A stretch of 64,000 nt of DNA, taken from the NCBI GenBank assembly GCA_028023455.1, contig JAQFVV010000021.1, forward strand, positions 3,436,853 to 3,500,852, read 5' to 3'. The notes under the pieces were generated by a model. That model had not been told where the DNA came from. It saw nothing but the letters and a program-made list of their open reading frames with translations, and made no database searches. Origin of the DNA: Epiperipatus broadwayi (taxonomy: Eukaryota; Onychophora; Udeonychophora; Euonychophora; Peripatidae). Position 1 is the stretch's first letter, and every line of letters begins with the position of its first letter. A program made the translations under genes and the position numbers. Of this stretch, positions 20,493-31,180 are shown piece after piece.

Positions 20493-21224
20493 GAGTAGGC
20501 ACAAGATAGGGATTTTATGCATAAGCCTGCTGGCATCCATTGATTGCTCTTTTTAGCACAAGATGGCACTACTATATGGAGAGTTTTGCTTTGTTTTGAA
20601 TTGTTTAATAACAATTACGTGCTAGTATGAGATAGTGATCATGTGATGTTTAGTGGTTTAAATAAATGCTATTATTGATAAATTTGATTAGCTGCAATTA
20701 ATTATTGTTATTTAGAGTTAAGCACACATAAATAAAGCAGTAAAAATCTGTAGCAGATAAAATATCTCAATTCTGTACATATAATTGTAAGTTTGCAAAG
20801 TCTTGTGTGGAGATTTAAGATCAATAAATATTTAAAAGTAACCTAAAAAAAATCGAATGTAATTCTTGCTTAGAATGAGTTCAGTGATACCTTTTATATG
20901 AAGAATTACCAATAATAAAAAAGAAACGTTTCTATTAGTTTTAAATATGCTGAAAACATTCTTCCAATATTTGTTCATTTACTAGAAATAGATTAATGGA
21001 CCATTAAGATCTTTTATATAAAAGTATTAGCTATAGAAAATACTTTTTTAATTTACATGATGCAGAACACGTTTTTTATTTCAAGTTAGCTGAAGTATTT
21101 TGTCGTATTCATCCCAAAATAACTCCATGCATCGTGATATCAAACAAATGATTTTTGCACCTCATTAATCATTAATGTTTTGACATCATTTACATATTTT
21201 CTGCCCAATAGAATGAATGATCAG

Positions 21225-21560
21225 TAACACACACACACACTGCTATTTTATTTCACTATTATTTTCAGACAATCTGCAAGTATATCAAACTTCAAAAGTG
21301 TAAGTGAATTCAAACCCTAAAAAATATATACAGTTATACCAATAACCATACAGTTCTTCAGGAGATAATAACATACTAGATTTAATATAATATATATTCA
21401 TGAATATATAAAAATGTAGTTATGGATGCAACTAACTGAATTAAATATTCATATATATATATATATATATGCTTTCTGCTTTTAATGTTTATATATATAT
21501 ATATATAAGAATCAATTTTAATGTTTATATATATATATATATAAGAATCAATCTTCTTAA
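21225..21560. repeat. Short microsatellites and a 46 bp minisatellite
   Basis: CA repeat at 21229-21240. TA runs near 21453-21470. Then two copies of a unit made of TTTTAATGTT, a TA run and AAGAATCAA at about 21480-21515 and 21518-21552. The 89-codon minus frame here is a translation of these repeats. The surrounding 20674-21800 otherwise holds nothing I recognise. Confidence 0.6.
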
Positions 21561-21804
21561 TGTATTCATATAAAAGTAGATTAGATTGTGGGAGAAGAAT
21601 TCGTTGAGCAAGAGATGATTTGTTTTCCTCAAATAGTTTACTCATAGCCAATCCAACTTTCCAGTTAATTTTGATCAGTAAATGGGTATTTAGCCATTAC
21701 TGATTAATGATTTTTTTCTCAGAATAATCTGAGTTAATCAGACGGGTGTTGATTCACCGATTATAAAAACAAAACAATTAAGCTCAAGTCTTGCAGGAGC
21801 AAAC

Positions 21805-21925
21805 TATTGTTTTCCTCTACTGTCATCTACTGTAAGCTTGGTTAACCAATAGTTACTAGATGTTAGTATTTATTTAATCTACATCCAGTGCTGTTTATAA
21901 GCTTACAATAGATGGTAGTAGGGAA
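21805..21925. repeat. Short foldback around HindIII-like AAGCTT ends
   Basis: TTCCTCTACTGTCATCTACTG...AAGCTT at 21812 pairs with AAGCTTACAATAGATGGTAG at 21898-21918, with a loop of about 60 bp. A related single sequence, CCATCTAGTGTAAGCTCAGAC, lies at 31251. The flank TAAAGCATTATGTAAGC is also shared with 31305. From 21960 to 22845 I see nothing else. Confidence 0.4.
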
Positions 21926-22849
21926 AGTTGCTTCTATAAAGCATTATGTAAGCTGAGGGATTACGTGGTTTTTATTTATTTGGTATGATGTAGATTTCCC
22001 CATTAATAGTGAAATTGTCATATTCTCAAGGATGTTGAGCTCTTGTTTTGGTTTACAGCTTATTTCTCCCTATGTTCGTGTCTAAATCCTTAGTGGAGTA
22101 AAAATTATTTTATTTAATTTTTATGGTGGAGTAGAAATGACGCTTTTAACAAAATTATACGCATTTATTCATTTCAATGTAAATTCATTCAAAAGAATTG
22201 GTAAATCCAAAACTGTTTTTTTTTTATTGTTTTTGACTTTAATTTCTGAAATTGAAAAATGTTTTAGTAAATTTATCTTTTTTATTCTGTTGCATCATTA
22301 TTTTGAACAATTGCTTTTATTTATACTAGAGTGAATACGATTAGGTTTAAGAAATTGTGATTAAAATAAAAAAAAATATGTTCAGAAAAGCATGTTAAAA
22401 ATAATTATGACTTTAGGTGAGGGTACAGAATTTTTTTTGTTTAGCTTGTTAATCACACAAATATTGTCAACACTGTTTTTATCAAACTTGCCTAAACATC
22501 TTTATTTTAAAATGTCGTAAATAATTTGTTTGTGCAAATTTATGAATTTATTTATTTCATAAAAAGATAATAAATACAAAGAAAAGAATTAGGAACATGA
22601 GGGTAGTTCGTTATTGGAGAATATTTGCGATGTGTTAGTATTGAGATAAGGAATACACTGTAAAAACCAACAATATATATAAAAATACATATATATTTGT
22701 TTAAATTCTGATAAATAATACATAGAAAGCAAGGCAGTAATGTAATGTGAATTAGAAGTTATATGTGTTATTAGCACATGATCTTAAATTATTCCTGCTT
22801 CCAAAAGTGCAAATGAAAGGTAAATAGCAAAGCAGCATTTAAATATCAT

Positions 22850-23390
22850 GCTGTAGGGTAAAGGCTTCTTCTATAGCATCCAGAGGGAGACAAATTTTGA
22901 GTAACTTCATTGTTTTACTCTTTTCCTAAAAATAGCTGGTAATCATTCATTTTCTGACCAGCGATAGCTAGTTAACTAGGTTAGTTTACCTGGAAAAAAA
23001 AAGTTTTTTTAAAGATTTACCCAGCCAGTATTCAAATCTAAGTCACATAGGGTGAATAGAGATTTGATAACTACTACATCATGAGATTCTTATTTAAAAA
23101 GCATAGACAACATAATATGCAAAGGTTTCATCAATAGTACCCAAAGGGAAACAAATTTTGAGTGGACCTCATTGTTTTACTCTTTTTCTAAAAATAGCTA
23201 AGATACTCATCCATTTTCCCACCAGTGATTGATAGTTAACTAGGTTAGTTTACCTGAAAAAAAACATGTTTTTTTTTAGATTTACCCAGCCAGAATTCAA
23301 ATCTAAGTCACATATGGTGAATAGAGATTTAACAACTAATGCAGTATGAGATTCTTATTTAAAAAGCATAAACAATATAATATGCATTAT
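22850..23390 (-). repeat. Tandemly duplicated S family SINE
   Basis: Two units of about 265 bp, each containing GAGACAAATTTTGAG or GAAACAAATTTTGAG, CATTGTTTTACTCTTT, TAGTTAACTAGGTTAGTTTACC, GATTTACCCAGCCAG, TTCAAATCTAAGTCACAT and ATTCTTATTTAAAAAGCAT (first 22850-23110, second 23115-23390). In minus orientation each unit has a tRNA-like head (GATGTAGTAGTTATCAAATC and GATTTGAATACTGG). Tandem duplication including the flank implies a segmental event after insertion. Confidence 0.65.
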
Positions 23391-23799
23391 TCACTTACTT
23401 TTCAAGCTAATATCTGCTTACCATGTCAATGAAGAATGCACTCTTAACTTCTGTCCTAAAGTGTTTATTAAAAGTGAAAATATTCTAAAAATTATTTAGA
23501 TTTAATTAGCCATTATGCTTTATTAGTTTTCTTTCTGCATTCCACAGTACTGTCTAAAACTGTCATTCATAAATAGTTTTATAGATTAGCATTAGTAACT
23601 AATATGTTAGTTGAATCATGGTTTTCATAATTGATTGTGAGTGAATATGGAGGTGATGACTGCTTTCTAAAAGCTGATGACTATTTTCTAAAAGCTGAAA
23701 CTGCAAACATTTGTTTAACTTTTTACATAAAAGGGCTTATGGTCAGTTAAACTCAAATTCATACTATTCAATCATTATTAATGAAAAATGATTATTTTT

Positions 23800-24195
23800 C
23801 TATATGATTTAGTTCAATGGTAGAGCATCAAACCTTTGGAGTATATGGTCCTGAAATTGATTCCCAAGTTTTAGAACTTATGGAACTCAAACTCCTGACC
23901 AATAAAGTTATTTGGTTATTTCTTTTATTTATAGATGACCGATGCTTAAACCCTTTTTAACAGAATCTTGTAAATTGTGCCAAGATTCACTAAGAACTCT
24001 TACCATTGTGAACATTTTCAACCATATTCTGTGTTATTTGATGCAATGGTATAGTTGCAAAATCTGGGTCTCAAGAGCTATGTATCATGCAGATTCTGAA
24101 ACTTTAAGATCCATGGATCATATTTCAACTCTATTACTTCCATTGTTTGAACTTGATTATTTGTTAAAATTTTCAACCATTGTTAATCCAATGTA
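23800..24195 (+). repeat. Two W family SINE copies
   Basis: First at about 23803-23930: TTTAGTTCAATGGTAGAGCA (A box), GAAATTGATTCCC (B box), then GGAACTCAAACTCCTGACC, AATAAAGTTATTTG. Second at about 24038-24190: TTGATGCAATGGTATAG, TTTAAGATCCATGGATC, TTGTTTGAACTTGATTATTTG. The 84-codon frame at 23942-24196 crosses the second copy and is not a gene. Confidence 0.45.
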
Positions 24196-24285
24196 GGATT
24201 ATAAGTTCATATCATTCCAACAAATTTCCAACCATTGTTAATCCAATGTAGGATTATAAGTTCATATCATTCCAACAAATTTCCT
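24170..24285. repeat. 55 bp tandem duplication
   Basis: The block TTTCCAACCATTGTTAATCC...ATCATTCCAACAAA occurs twice in a row (about 24171-24226 and 24227-24282) with one or two differences. The unit begins at the end of the W family SINE before it. Confidence 0.75.
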
Positions 24286-24414
24286 ATCTTGAACATCTTT
24301 CTTACTTGTATACCATTTTAAATCTGTTACAATTCTTTAAAATCCTATTCAGTACATCATCTAACTATTATTTTTCATTTTTTATAGAAATTTATTAAGC
24401 TCATCCTATTTTCA

Positions 24415-24570
24415 GCATCTTAATTTTCCATGGTTTGATACATTGGTAAAGTGAGACTTCAGAGCTTAAGGTCCATGGGTTGTCATTTTTCACTTCTGTG
24501 CTTGAACTTCTGATGATATCCTGAGCAGTGATTGTTTAATGAATGATCTGTAGTATAATTTTTGTTATAC
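24415..24570 (+). repeat. W family SINE copy
   Basis: GGTTTGATACATTGGTAAAG (A-box-like), then TAAGGTCCATGGGTTG, TGCTTGAACTTCTGATGATA, matching the tail block order of the family. It ends where the family B element begins. Confidence 0.4.
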
Positions 24571-24574
24571 CACT

Positions 24575-24975
24575 CTCACACAAGGTAAAGATACATGAAA
24601 AAGATACATGATCCACAAGATACACATTTCACGCAGAACCAGCACTCATCAGTTGGGCCAAATCGCAATCTCTTACACATATCTTTATCATTATTCAGTA
24701 TATATAGTTAGCTAATTCCTATAGTTTAATAGTAAGTATCAAATTTATTGCCCACACAGTTTTGACCCAAACCACTTAACAGAAGTATATTAATAATTTT
24801 TATTGGTCATTCATTAGATTAGAGATTATCCACTTAATGAATAATATTTCTGTAGTGTAATTTTCATTATACTACTCTCACACAAGGTAGGAATTGGTTT
24901 CTATCTGCTTTTAATACCCATAAGGGGGCATAATCATAAACGTGATTAAAGCCATGTGAAAAAGCGTATGATTTC
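24575..24975. mobile_element. Family B element, two diverged units
   Basis: 24575-24700 contains a minus-oriented hammerhead unit (starting GTATAATTTTTGTTATACCAC, CACACAAGGTAAAG). 24800-24960 contains a second block in the same order (GTAGTGTAATTTTCATTATAC, CTCACACAAGGTAGGAATTG, CATAATCATAAACGTG), preceded by TTAGATTAGAGATTATCC, the arm sequence of the copy at 4530. The middle, 24700-24800, matches the 4870-4930 flank (TGACCCAAACCAC and GGTTTGTGTCAAAG are reverse complements). Confidence 0.55.
24606..24670 (-). ncRNA. Hammerhead motif, family B, core complete
   Basis: Minus strand: GGCCCAACTGATGAG, stem II GTGC-TGGTTCT-GCGT (two G-U pairs), GAAATGTGTATC, TTGTGGATCAT. CTGATGA and GAAA are both intact. 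Stem III ATGTGTAT is self-complementary with two G-U pairs, and H17 is C. Stem I next to the core has only three clean pairs (CAA with TTG), so the fold is weaker than in family A. Confidence 0.5.
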
Positions 24976-25084
24976 CAAGATAAGTAGATAATATTGAATC
25001 TAATAAATAACTAATTTTTAATTATGTTAATGATACCTATTTGTTTTCTTATTTATGCTTTTCCCTTTAGATTCATTCTTGTTA

Positions 25085-25745
25085 ATCCCAATGTACATTT
25101 CTCCACACTGTACTGTATTATATGAAATCTCTATATAGCTCTTCTATGAATCAATAAAAAGCACTGGTAAACTACATTTTTTAATAATGAAAATGTTTTT
25201 AATAAATGTTTGACAGTGCAGATGTTTAGATCTACATTATAAAGTAATAATCTCTTACATCAAACAGTGAGCAAACTTTATCTCCCTTTAAGTTACACAA
25301 CATTTATTGTTAAGTAGGCTAGTTTCTATCTTCTTTTGCCACATACTATAAATTTAGAAAGCAAAATCTGGCAATTGTCATTGCTTTCTAAAGTTTACAC
25401 TAAGGGTGGCAAAATGAAAGTGGAAAATTATACTTCTAAAACAGCAATATTGATAGGTCATGTGATGATTGTATTGATTTTTCTGTTAGCATTGTAAATA
25501 AATTGAAGTCTTGGTCATCACACTAGTAAAAACAGGCATTTACAATCTACATAGCACTGTATAGTCTGAAATCTTTGTATAAATTTTCTATGAAGTGTTA
25601 GATCCATAAAAAGGCATTGGTAATTTCCTAAAAAACATTTTCAAACATAAACTCTTACAGCTACATCATAAAATAATAATCTCTTACATCAGTAGTTAAA
25701 ACTTTGTCTCCTCCCAGGGTACACAATGCTGGTAAAAAGAAGCAT
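25085..25745. repeat. Diverged tandem duplication, ~440 bp period
   Basis: 25105-25300 (GTACTGTATTATATGAAATC, AAAAAGCACTGGTAA, AATAATCTCTTACATC, CTTTATCTCCCTTTAAG) corresponds block by block to 25545-25735 (GCACTGTATAGTCTGAAATC, AAAAAGGCATTGGTAA, AATAATCTCTTACATC, CTTTGTCTCCTCCCAGG). Between them GAAAGCAAAATCTGGCAATT pairs with a nearby ATTGTCATTGCTTTC. The unit does not match the other families in the window. Confidence 0.55.
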
Positions 25746-26019
25746 TTATTTAAATAAAAAATTGTAATTCTCAGCTCACTTCTTTTATATGGCATAAATT
25801 ACCTAAGCAATTAACCTAATTGCAAGGAGGAAACTCTCCCCTGGGGTTTTTGAATTGATTCCAGTTAAAAGGGGGAGGGTCCTTTACTGGGTCTACATGA
25901 ATGAAACTATCATACTCATCCTATGTGTTTGTGGTAGAATGTCTCATATCTTAAGGGTGTGATGATACTATCAACAAATATAATATAAATGCTTAACATT
26001 ATTATAAAAATTAAATGCT

Positions 26020-26021
26020 AA

Positions 26022-26055
<34 letters not shown>

Positions 26056-26145
26056 TCCACCATTGTTGTTAAAAGGAGGTTGCCTTGATAGTAAGTTGAA
26101 ATTGTTATTGATATTGGGATTGTCTAAGTGTTGACTGTTTTTTTA
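26020..26145. repeat. TA repeat plus TTGTTGTCAAGGCAACC-type repeat
   Basis: After a TA tract (26026-26054), CATTGTTGTTAAAAGGAGG, TTGCCTTGATAGTAAG, GAAATTGTTATTGATATTGG and TTGTCTAAGTGTTGACTG are the reverse complement of the repeat present twice at 35395-35575. A more distant relative is at 44815-45150. The class is unknown. Confidence 0.5.
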
Positions 26146-26264
26146 ATGATTTGTCCTAGTAATGTATTTATATTCCTAAACATTACATGTTTGATCATCA
26201 GTAAAAATTGTTTACATGAGATTAGAATTATTAGCAGATAAAATTGTTTACAAAAATTATTAAG

Positions 26265-26636
26265 GATAATCATGGTTAAACAAGGCAAAACTCTCCATAC
26301 AGTAGTGCCACCTTGTGCCAACCAGAGTAATCAATGGATGCCAGAAGGCTTGTGCATAAAATCCCTATCTAATACCTATCTCATCCAATATCCCCAGACT
26401 GATTTCTGGCTTGTGGCCTTTGTCAGTGAGGAGGCTTGGATCTGAGAGCACTGCACCTAGATCTTAGGATCTAAGGCACTAGTCAGGGATTTTATGCACA
26501 AGCCTTCTGGCATCTATTGATTACTCTGGTTGGCACAGGTTGGCACTACTGTATGAAGAGTTTTGCCTTGTTTAGTAACAATTATGTGCTCGTATAAGAG
26601 AGAGTGATCATGTGATGTTTAGTGATAATCATGGTT
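26265..26636. mobile_element. Family A inverted dimer, 346 bp, perfect 13 bp TSD
   Basis: GATAATCATGGTT is repeated exactly at 26265-26277 and 26624-26636. It begins AAACAAGGCAAAACTCTCC and ends GTGATCATGTGATGTTTAGT. The right arm is short and lacks a hammerhead. The left arm has one on the minus strand at 26383-26441, with CTGACAA (G8 lost) and ATCAGT instead of ACTAGT. The 65-codon minus frame across the left flank is a shadow. Confidence 0.9.
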
Positions 26637-26754
26637 CATATAAAAGAACTATTAGTGTTTCCTGCAATAGACTATACAAAAGATTTTAACTATACAAATA
26701 CACAGATAAATGCATGGAATGTAACTGAATATTTTATTGCTCAATAGGTCAAGA

Positions 26755-27045
26755 GTTTATTGTTTAATAGATATGGGCCTTGGACCTTGCTGCCTGTTGT
26801 GGTGATTGACACAATGCTGGGCTTGTCCACCTATTCAGATGAAGCATTTGGGTCTTTGCTTCAGGGCCCCAGGAGTGGGATCATTGGGTGGTGGATAACT
26901 TATCAGCAGCTGGGCCATGTAGATCCATGTACAGATATCCATGTACAGATACACATTAATCAACATTATAGCAACCCTTCTATGAATATAATTGTTATCG
27001 AGCATATATTAACCTGGTCAATAAATTGTTTTACCTTGTAACATT
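26755..27045 (+). other. GC-rich island of unknown origin
   Basis: Roughly 26765-26935 is about half G+C, with words such as GGGCCTTGGACCTTGCTGCC, CTTCAGGGCCCCAGGAGTGG and CATTGGGTGGTGG, in strong contrast to its neighbours. A 93-codon frame starting at 26760 spans it (MFNRYGPWTLLPVVVIDTML...), but I recognise no domain. It also runs on into AT-rich DNA without a break in style that would suggest an exon border. ATCCATGTACAGATA is duplicated at 26929-26957. It might be an exon relic, a fragment of a GC-rich repeat or a captured sequence. Confidence 0.3.
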
Positions 27046-27159
27046 GAACACTTTGTAATTCTCAATGGGTAAGTGTACCTGCAAATCTTTGTAATCTTTT
27101 AACTAATAGAGGTTACTTTTGAAGGTAGTCCATAAGTATGAATATTGGAAGTGTTACAG

Positions 27160-27240
27160 CTAAAGCTGCAATCTATGAATCTTAAGTTCTAAAGATCAGC
27201 CATTTTACCATTATACTAAACCACATAGGCCACAGGTAAC
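27160..27240 (-). repeat. tRNA-like SINE head
   Basis: Minus strand: CCTATGTGGTTTAGTATAAT is A-box-like and GATCTTTAGAACTTAAGATTC covers the B-box position. Similar in shape to the head at 195. No tail was found on the left. The stretch 27241-27840 shows nothing recognisable. Confidence 0.35.
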
Positions 27241-27844
27241 TGAGTTTAGGTAAAATATCTGTGTATTTTAAAAGAAACAGAGTATAATATATTACAACTA
27301 CAAATAAACTGGAGTTAATGTAATACATAGTTTAGGATGGTGATTTGATAAAAGCTTAAAACAAAACTCCAACAGAACTTCAGCACAGCTTGGCAATAAT
27401 AGGTATGAGTTGAGAAATGAATTAAATCCCTCTTTCAATTATATATCAAAGCACAATTATATAATGATAATTCTAAAGTTACAAATGACTTATTAATTTG
27501 ACTTACCATTTGCTGCTATCTAGTGCATATAAATGTTTCACACCTTCCATATCTGCAAATTATAATTGGATACAATCAATATACTTCTAAAAAGACAAAG
27601 ATCAAAAAGTCAAAGATGAATTTTGGGATGATGATATTCAAATATGGATTGTGAGTCTTCAGTTTGTATCCTATGATACTACCTTTTAAACTCACCTGTA
27701 ACAAACTTTTTTTTTATTTTGCTGATAAACTTCAAGACTGTGCCCAATTGCATTTCAGTATATCTCTATTGAAGTAACCAGCACAGTGCTTTTTGGTTGT
27801 ACATAGATATAAAAAGTAATCTTCAAGTATCCCACTGAAGGGGA

Positions 27845-28130
27845 AAGACCTCTTCAGTAACTCTTCACAGACAACAGCAAATGAGAAGACATTACTCAGA
27901 AGGCTTGTTAACTTCCAGGTGGTGAGAGTTTGAAATCTTTTTCAACCATGTTTTACTTTCCAATTAGGAATATCTACACCCCTATTTATTAAACAAATAT
28001 TGGATTGTTAGATGAAGAGACTATGATCTTCCTACCTAAAAAAAAAAACTATAAGTCTGATTGGAACTACAAAATTTTCAAGCTTGCTAGCCTGAGTTTA
28101 AACTTGACTTTTAGGAATTACAGAAGATAT
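27845..28130 (-). repeat. SINE (L family), second copy
   Basis: Minus orientation. Blocks shared with 19205-19475: ACTCTTCACAGACAACAGC, ACATTACTCAGAAGGCTTG, GAAATCTTTTTCAACCATG, TCCAATTAGGAATATCTAC, AACAAATATTGGATTG, and the head region CTTGCTAGCCTGAGTTTAAA with a B-box-like TTTAAACTCAGG. Confidence 0.4.
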
Positions 28131-28554
28131 CCTACTGGTATGCCATGATATATACATCTCATGTATAAATATTGAACATGAATTCAGCAGGTATAATGCT
28201 TGACTAACGTCAGTAGAAACTATTTATTACCCAATATTCCATTATAATTGATTAAACAAATGAACTTACTGTTTATTTATTTATTTATTTTTTTGGTAAT
28301 CATTGGGTGACATCTTTTATTTAGACGTTATAAAATAAAAGTTTAAAAAGTCATCTCTTATTGTTTGTCAACTGAATGAAAAGTAATTAAAATCATAGTT
28401 TTAGCAATGAACGTAAGAGATATTTTGTGTAAATATACACAGAATAATTATTTACCTGGGAAATTAGCTAATGAGAAAAAAAAATAGAGCAATATACTTC
28501 TAAATGTTACATATTATAAAATATATCTTTTATTCTTAATTCCATAGAGTAAAA

Positions 28555-28765
28555 GAACCTCATTGTGTAGCAGTTAGCAAATCTGTCTGCTGTTCCAGAG
28601 AAATGGGGTTTAAATCTAGATCAGGTAAATCTTGTATTTTTCCTAGTTTCAATCAAGCTTATTATTTTTTCAAGTAGCTGGCTATACATAGCTTAACTAG
28701 CTATCCAATATGGGTCAATAAATGAATGTCTAGCTATTCTTATACAAGGAGTAAAACCAAGGCTA
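28555..28765 (+). repeat. tRNA-derived SINE (S family), near full length
   Basis: The best preserved S copy. Head: CATTGTGTAGCAGTTAGCAA, A-box-like, then GGGGTTTAAATCTAGATCAG as B box. Body: GTAGCTGGCTATACATAGC. Tail: CAATATGGGTCAATAAATGA and TGTCTAGCTATTCTTATAC. Length about 205 bp. The 78-codon minus frame at 28771-29007 lies just outside it and has no recognisable domain. From 28130 to 28555 and 29010 to 29110 nothing else is visible. Confidence 0.55.
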
Positions 28766-29109
28766 AAAGTTTAAGCAAATATTCTTGTCTGTCTGGCTTC
28801 TGGCTTCTTCATCTGGCTGTTCATTTTTACAGTTTCTTGATGAGAGACTGTTAGAGAGACCTTATCTCTGGGATGGCTACTTAAAGACATTCTCATTAGA
28901 AATTGCATTAGATAAGAATAATGTATCACCAGTTTGTTGACCCTAGTCATGTGATCAACTAACAAACAAAAATCCCTGATGATTAGCAGCACTGAACTTG
29001 CTTCCACTTAAATTTTACCACAATCTAAAATTATTACAGTACTTAATATTTACAAGTTACAAATAAAGTTATTATATTTGAAGAGACAATTGATTAAAAC
29101 ATATGTATA

Positions 29110-29345
29110 GTTTGAATTTCTGATAGAGTTCTCAAGAGCACAGTTTTAAGGTAAAAATTAGGTCTGGTACTATAAGTAGGGTTTAATTTCTGCTGGTTTA
29201 AATTTTTCCTAGAGCTCTCAAGAGCACAGTTTTAGAGTAAAAATTAAGTCTGGTACTATAAGTAGGGTTTAATTTCTGCTAAAGCATTTGGGAGTGCAAT
29301 TTGAGGGTAAAAATCAGCTTTGGAACTTTTGGCCCTGAAAGTTTA
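29110..29345. repeat. Three-unit degenerate tandem repeat
   Basis: Units near 29118, 29200 and 29275 share TTCTGATAGAGTTCTCAAGAG or CCTAGAGCTCTCAAGAG, CACAGTTTTAAGGTAAAAAT, TCTGGTACTATAAGTAGGG and TTAATTTCTGCT. The third is most diverged (GCATTTGGGAGTGCAATTTG). The period is about 85-90 bp. The remaining sequence to about 30640 shows no element that I recognise. Confidence 0.6.
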
Positions 29346-30644
29346 AAATATTTACAGTTTTAGAAATTTTTAGTTTGAGGTAAAATGTACCATCCTGTAG
29401 GTTATGGTAATCTTGTGTTAACATAACAAAAATTGCCACAATTATTCTCTAGGTATGATCTCAATAATCATAAGCCAAATAAGCTGGAATTGATACCAAA
29501 TAAAGAAACTGAATTTTATTCCAGCACAATAATAGCTGAATAGGAATCGGTTCACTTTTATTTAATAAAACAAGCCTTTTGTTTGCCCATGATTACATAT
29601 AGTGACAAACCCACATATTATTACTATTATATAGGACAGACTAAAGTGATACTATAAAATTAATTTATTGAAAGTTTATTAACTATTTATATTTAATTAA
29701 ATTGATTAATTAAAATTTTTAAATAAAAATTAATATGAAATTTAAAAATTTTGATATTATGATAATATATCTAAATTCACTAAAATGCAGGTATTGGTAA
29801 AGCTAATTACAGGTAATAAAATTAAAGGCTGAGCACTTTCAAGAATTTTTACCTTTTCATAATCATAGCCAGTGAGTTGAATGAGCACAACAGAAAATAA
29901 GTGCAGTGAATATTTAAATTTATTCAAAGTGAGTTAGAGAGTTTACTTTTTGGAGAGAGAGAAGCATGCTTCTTTCAGGGTTTATAGTATGGGTGTTATA
30001 AGCTATAGTCATGATTCTTTAACTTTATGATTAGAGTCAAGGCATTCTATGCAAGCAATGGTAGCAGAAGATGATTGGAATATATGGCTGGAGGATCCTT
30101 GGTGTTCCAATAAGATGGAAGGGTCTTTGGGTTTGTTTAGAGCTCTTTTGTACAAATAACAGTGAGTGGAAAACAAGGCAAGAGATGTGCCATAATATAT
30201 AGTATCGCATTTGGTTTGAGTGCCTGTATTTTATACACTTATGGGGGAGCTCGATCAGAAGAATAAAGGTCTTTCAAATTATTGATTAGTCTATTAATTG
30301 AAGAGGGGGTGCAAAAACTTAGCTTGAAAGAATGAAAGGTTTTGATAAATCTTTAGTTGAAGAAATGAATGTTTAGACCCCATGGTTTGTCATCCTTGGG
30401 AGGGTTGGTGTGTTCATTTACCTTTATTGTAAGATGGCTGGATTTAAATCCAGCATGAATGAGATTTTTTATATATTGTTCTATGTTACTTTTGCAGGAG
30501 TCTAAATGATGTCTTGCATAGGCAAATTTATAAAAAAACATGAATATTGCTGTGATCTTTGCATGCATGCTTCTATTGAATGATTCTCTTTATGAAGCAT
30601 TATGATAGTGGAAATGTTTTTATAAAATTTATTTTATTTTTTTA

Positions 30645-30845
30645 GATAATATTTTAATTTGTGAAGCACCAATAGCTTTTCTCATAAAATCTTTATGTGT
30701 TTAGGTTTGGATGTCATTTTAGATGGCTATCCTTGACATCTGATTGGCTGTCAGTTATGTGTTGTAATGAGCGCTAGAGATTTGGCAGTATCTCAATTTA
30801 TTTCAATTTTCAACTATCGGTGCTTCGCAAATTAAAATATTATTT
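30645..30845. mobile_element. Small MITE-like unit with 28 bp terminal inverted repeats
   Basis: AATATTTTAATTTGTGAAGC then ACCAATAG at 30648-30675 is answered by CTATCGGTGCTTCGCAAATT then AAAATATT at 30815-30842. The roughly 195 bp unit contains GGTTTGGATGTCATTTTAG and GGCTATCCTTGACATCTG. AT-rich flanks hide any target-site duplication. The transposase superfamily cannot be assigned from the ends alone. Confidence 0.5.
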
Positions 30846-31014
30846 ACATACTTTACTGCTTGTTATGTATTTTAAAAACTACTGCATAGTAAATCACAGG
30901 ATTTCGCATTGTACATTTATGATTTAGACTCAGTGAGTTAATTGTGAAGATATTTAAAGCTTCAAGTTTTCAAACCTAAATGCTTACGACTTGCTTAGAT
31001 ATATAGAAAGAAAA

Positions 31015-31180
31015 GTTGAGAGAAGGGCGGCCGCCCTTTTCTTGTAAAATCTTTGTTGTGTGTTTAGGTTTGGATGTCATTTTAGATGGCTATCCTTGCT
31101 ATCTGATTGACTGTCAGTTATGTGTTGAAACGAGTGCTAGAGATTTGGCAGTATCTCGATTTATTTTATTTTTTTAGATA
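31015..31180 (+). repeat. Direct repeat of the 30.7 kb unit next to a GC palindrome
   Basis: From 31035 the sequence CTTTTCTTGTAAAATC, GGTTTGGATGTCATTTTAG, GGCTATCCTTG, GACTGTCAGTTATGTGTTG, GAGATTTGGCAGTATCTC repeats 30678-30805 at high identity in the same orientation. At its left edge is the 12 bp perfect palindrome GGGCGGCCGCCC (31027-31038), strikingly GC-rich for this window. The terminal inverted repeat seen at 30648 is absent here. From 31180 to 32740 I recognise nothing. Confidence 0.55.

Larger units (their letters stand above)
20118..20673. mobile_element. Family A inverted dimer, 530 bp, perfect 13 bp TSD
   Basis: AATAAATGCTATT is repeated exactly at 20118-20130 and 20661-20673. 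Left arm to about 20345 minus-oriented, right arm from about 20417 plus-oriented, joined by about 70 bp unique to the loop (AACTATGAGAATAAAATTG). Arms are nearly identical, so this is among the younger copies. It carries two consensus hammerheads. The 68- and 79-codon frames annotated over the arms are shadows of the repeat and mirror one another. Confidence 0.9.

Noticed and set aside
20123-20614. Mirror-image frames of 68 and 79 codons with nearly the same protein on opposite strands
   Set aside because: They are the two arms of the family A inverted dimer. The same peptide appears at 1357 and 47011, so it is a repeat shadow.
26760-27041. 93-codon frame over the GC-rich island as a coding exon
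   Set aside because: No domain, no clear splice sites at the composition change, and the frame continues into ordinary AT-rich DNA. Kept only as an unexplained island.
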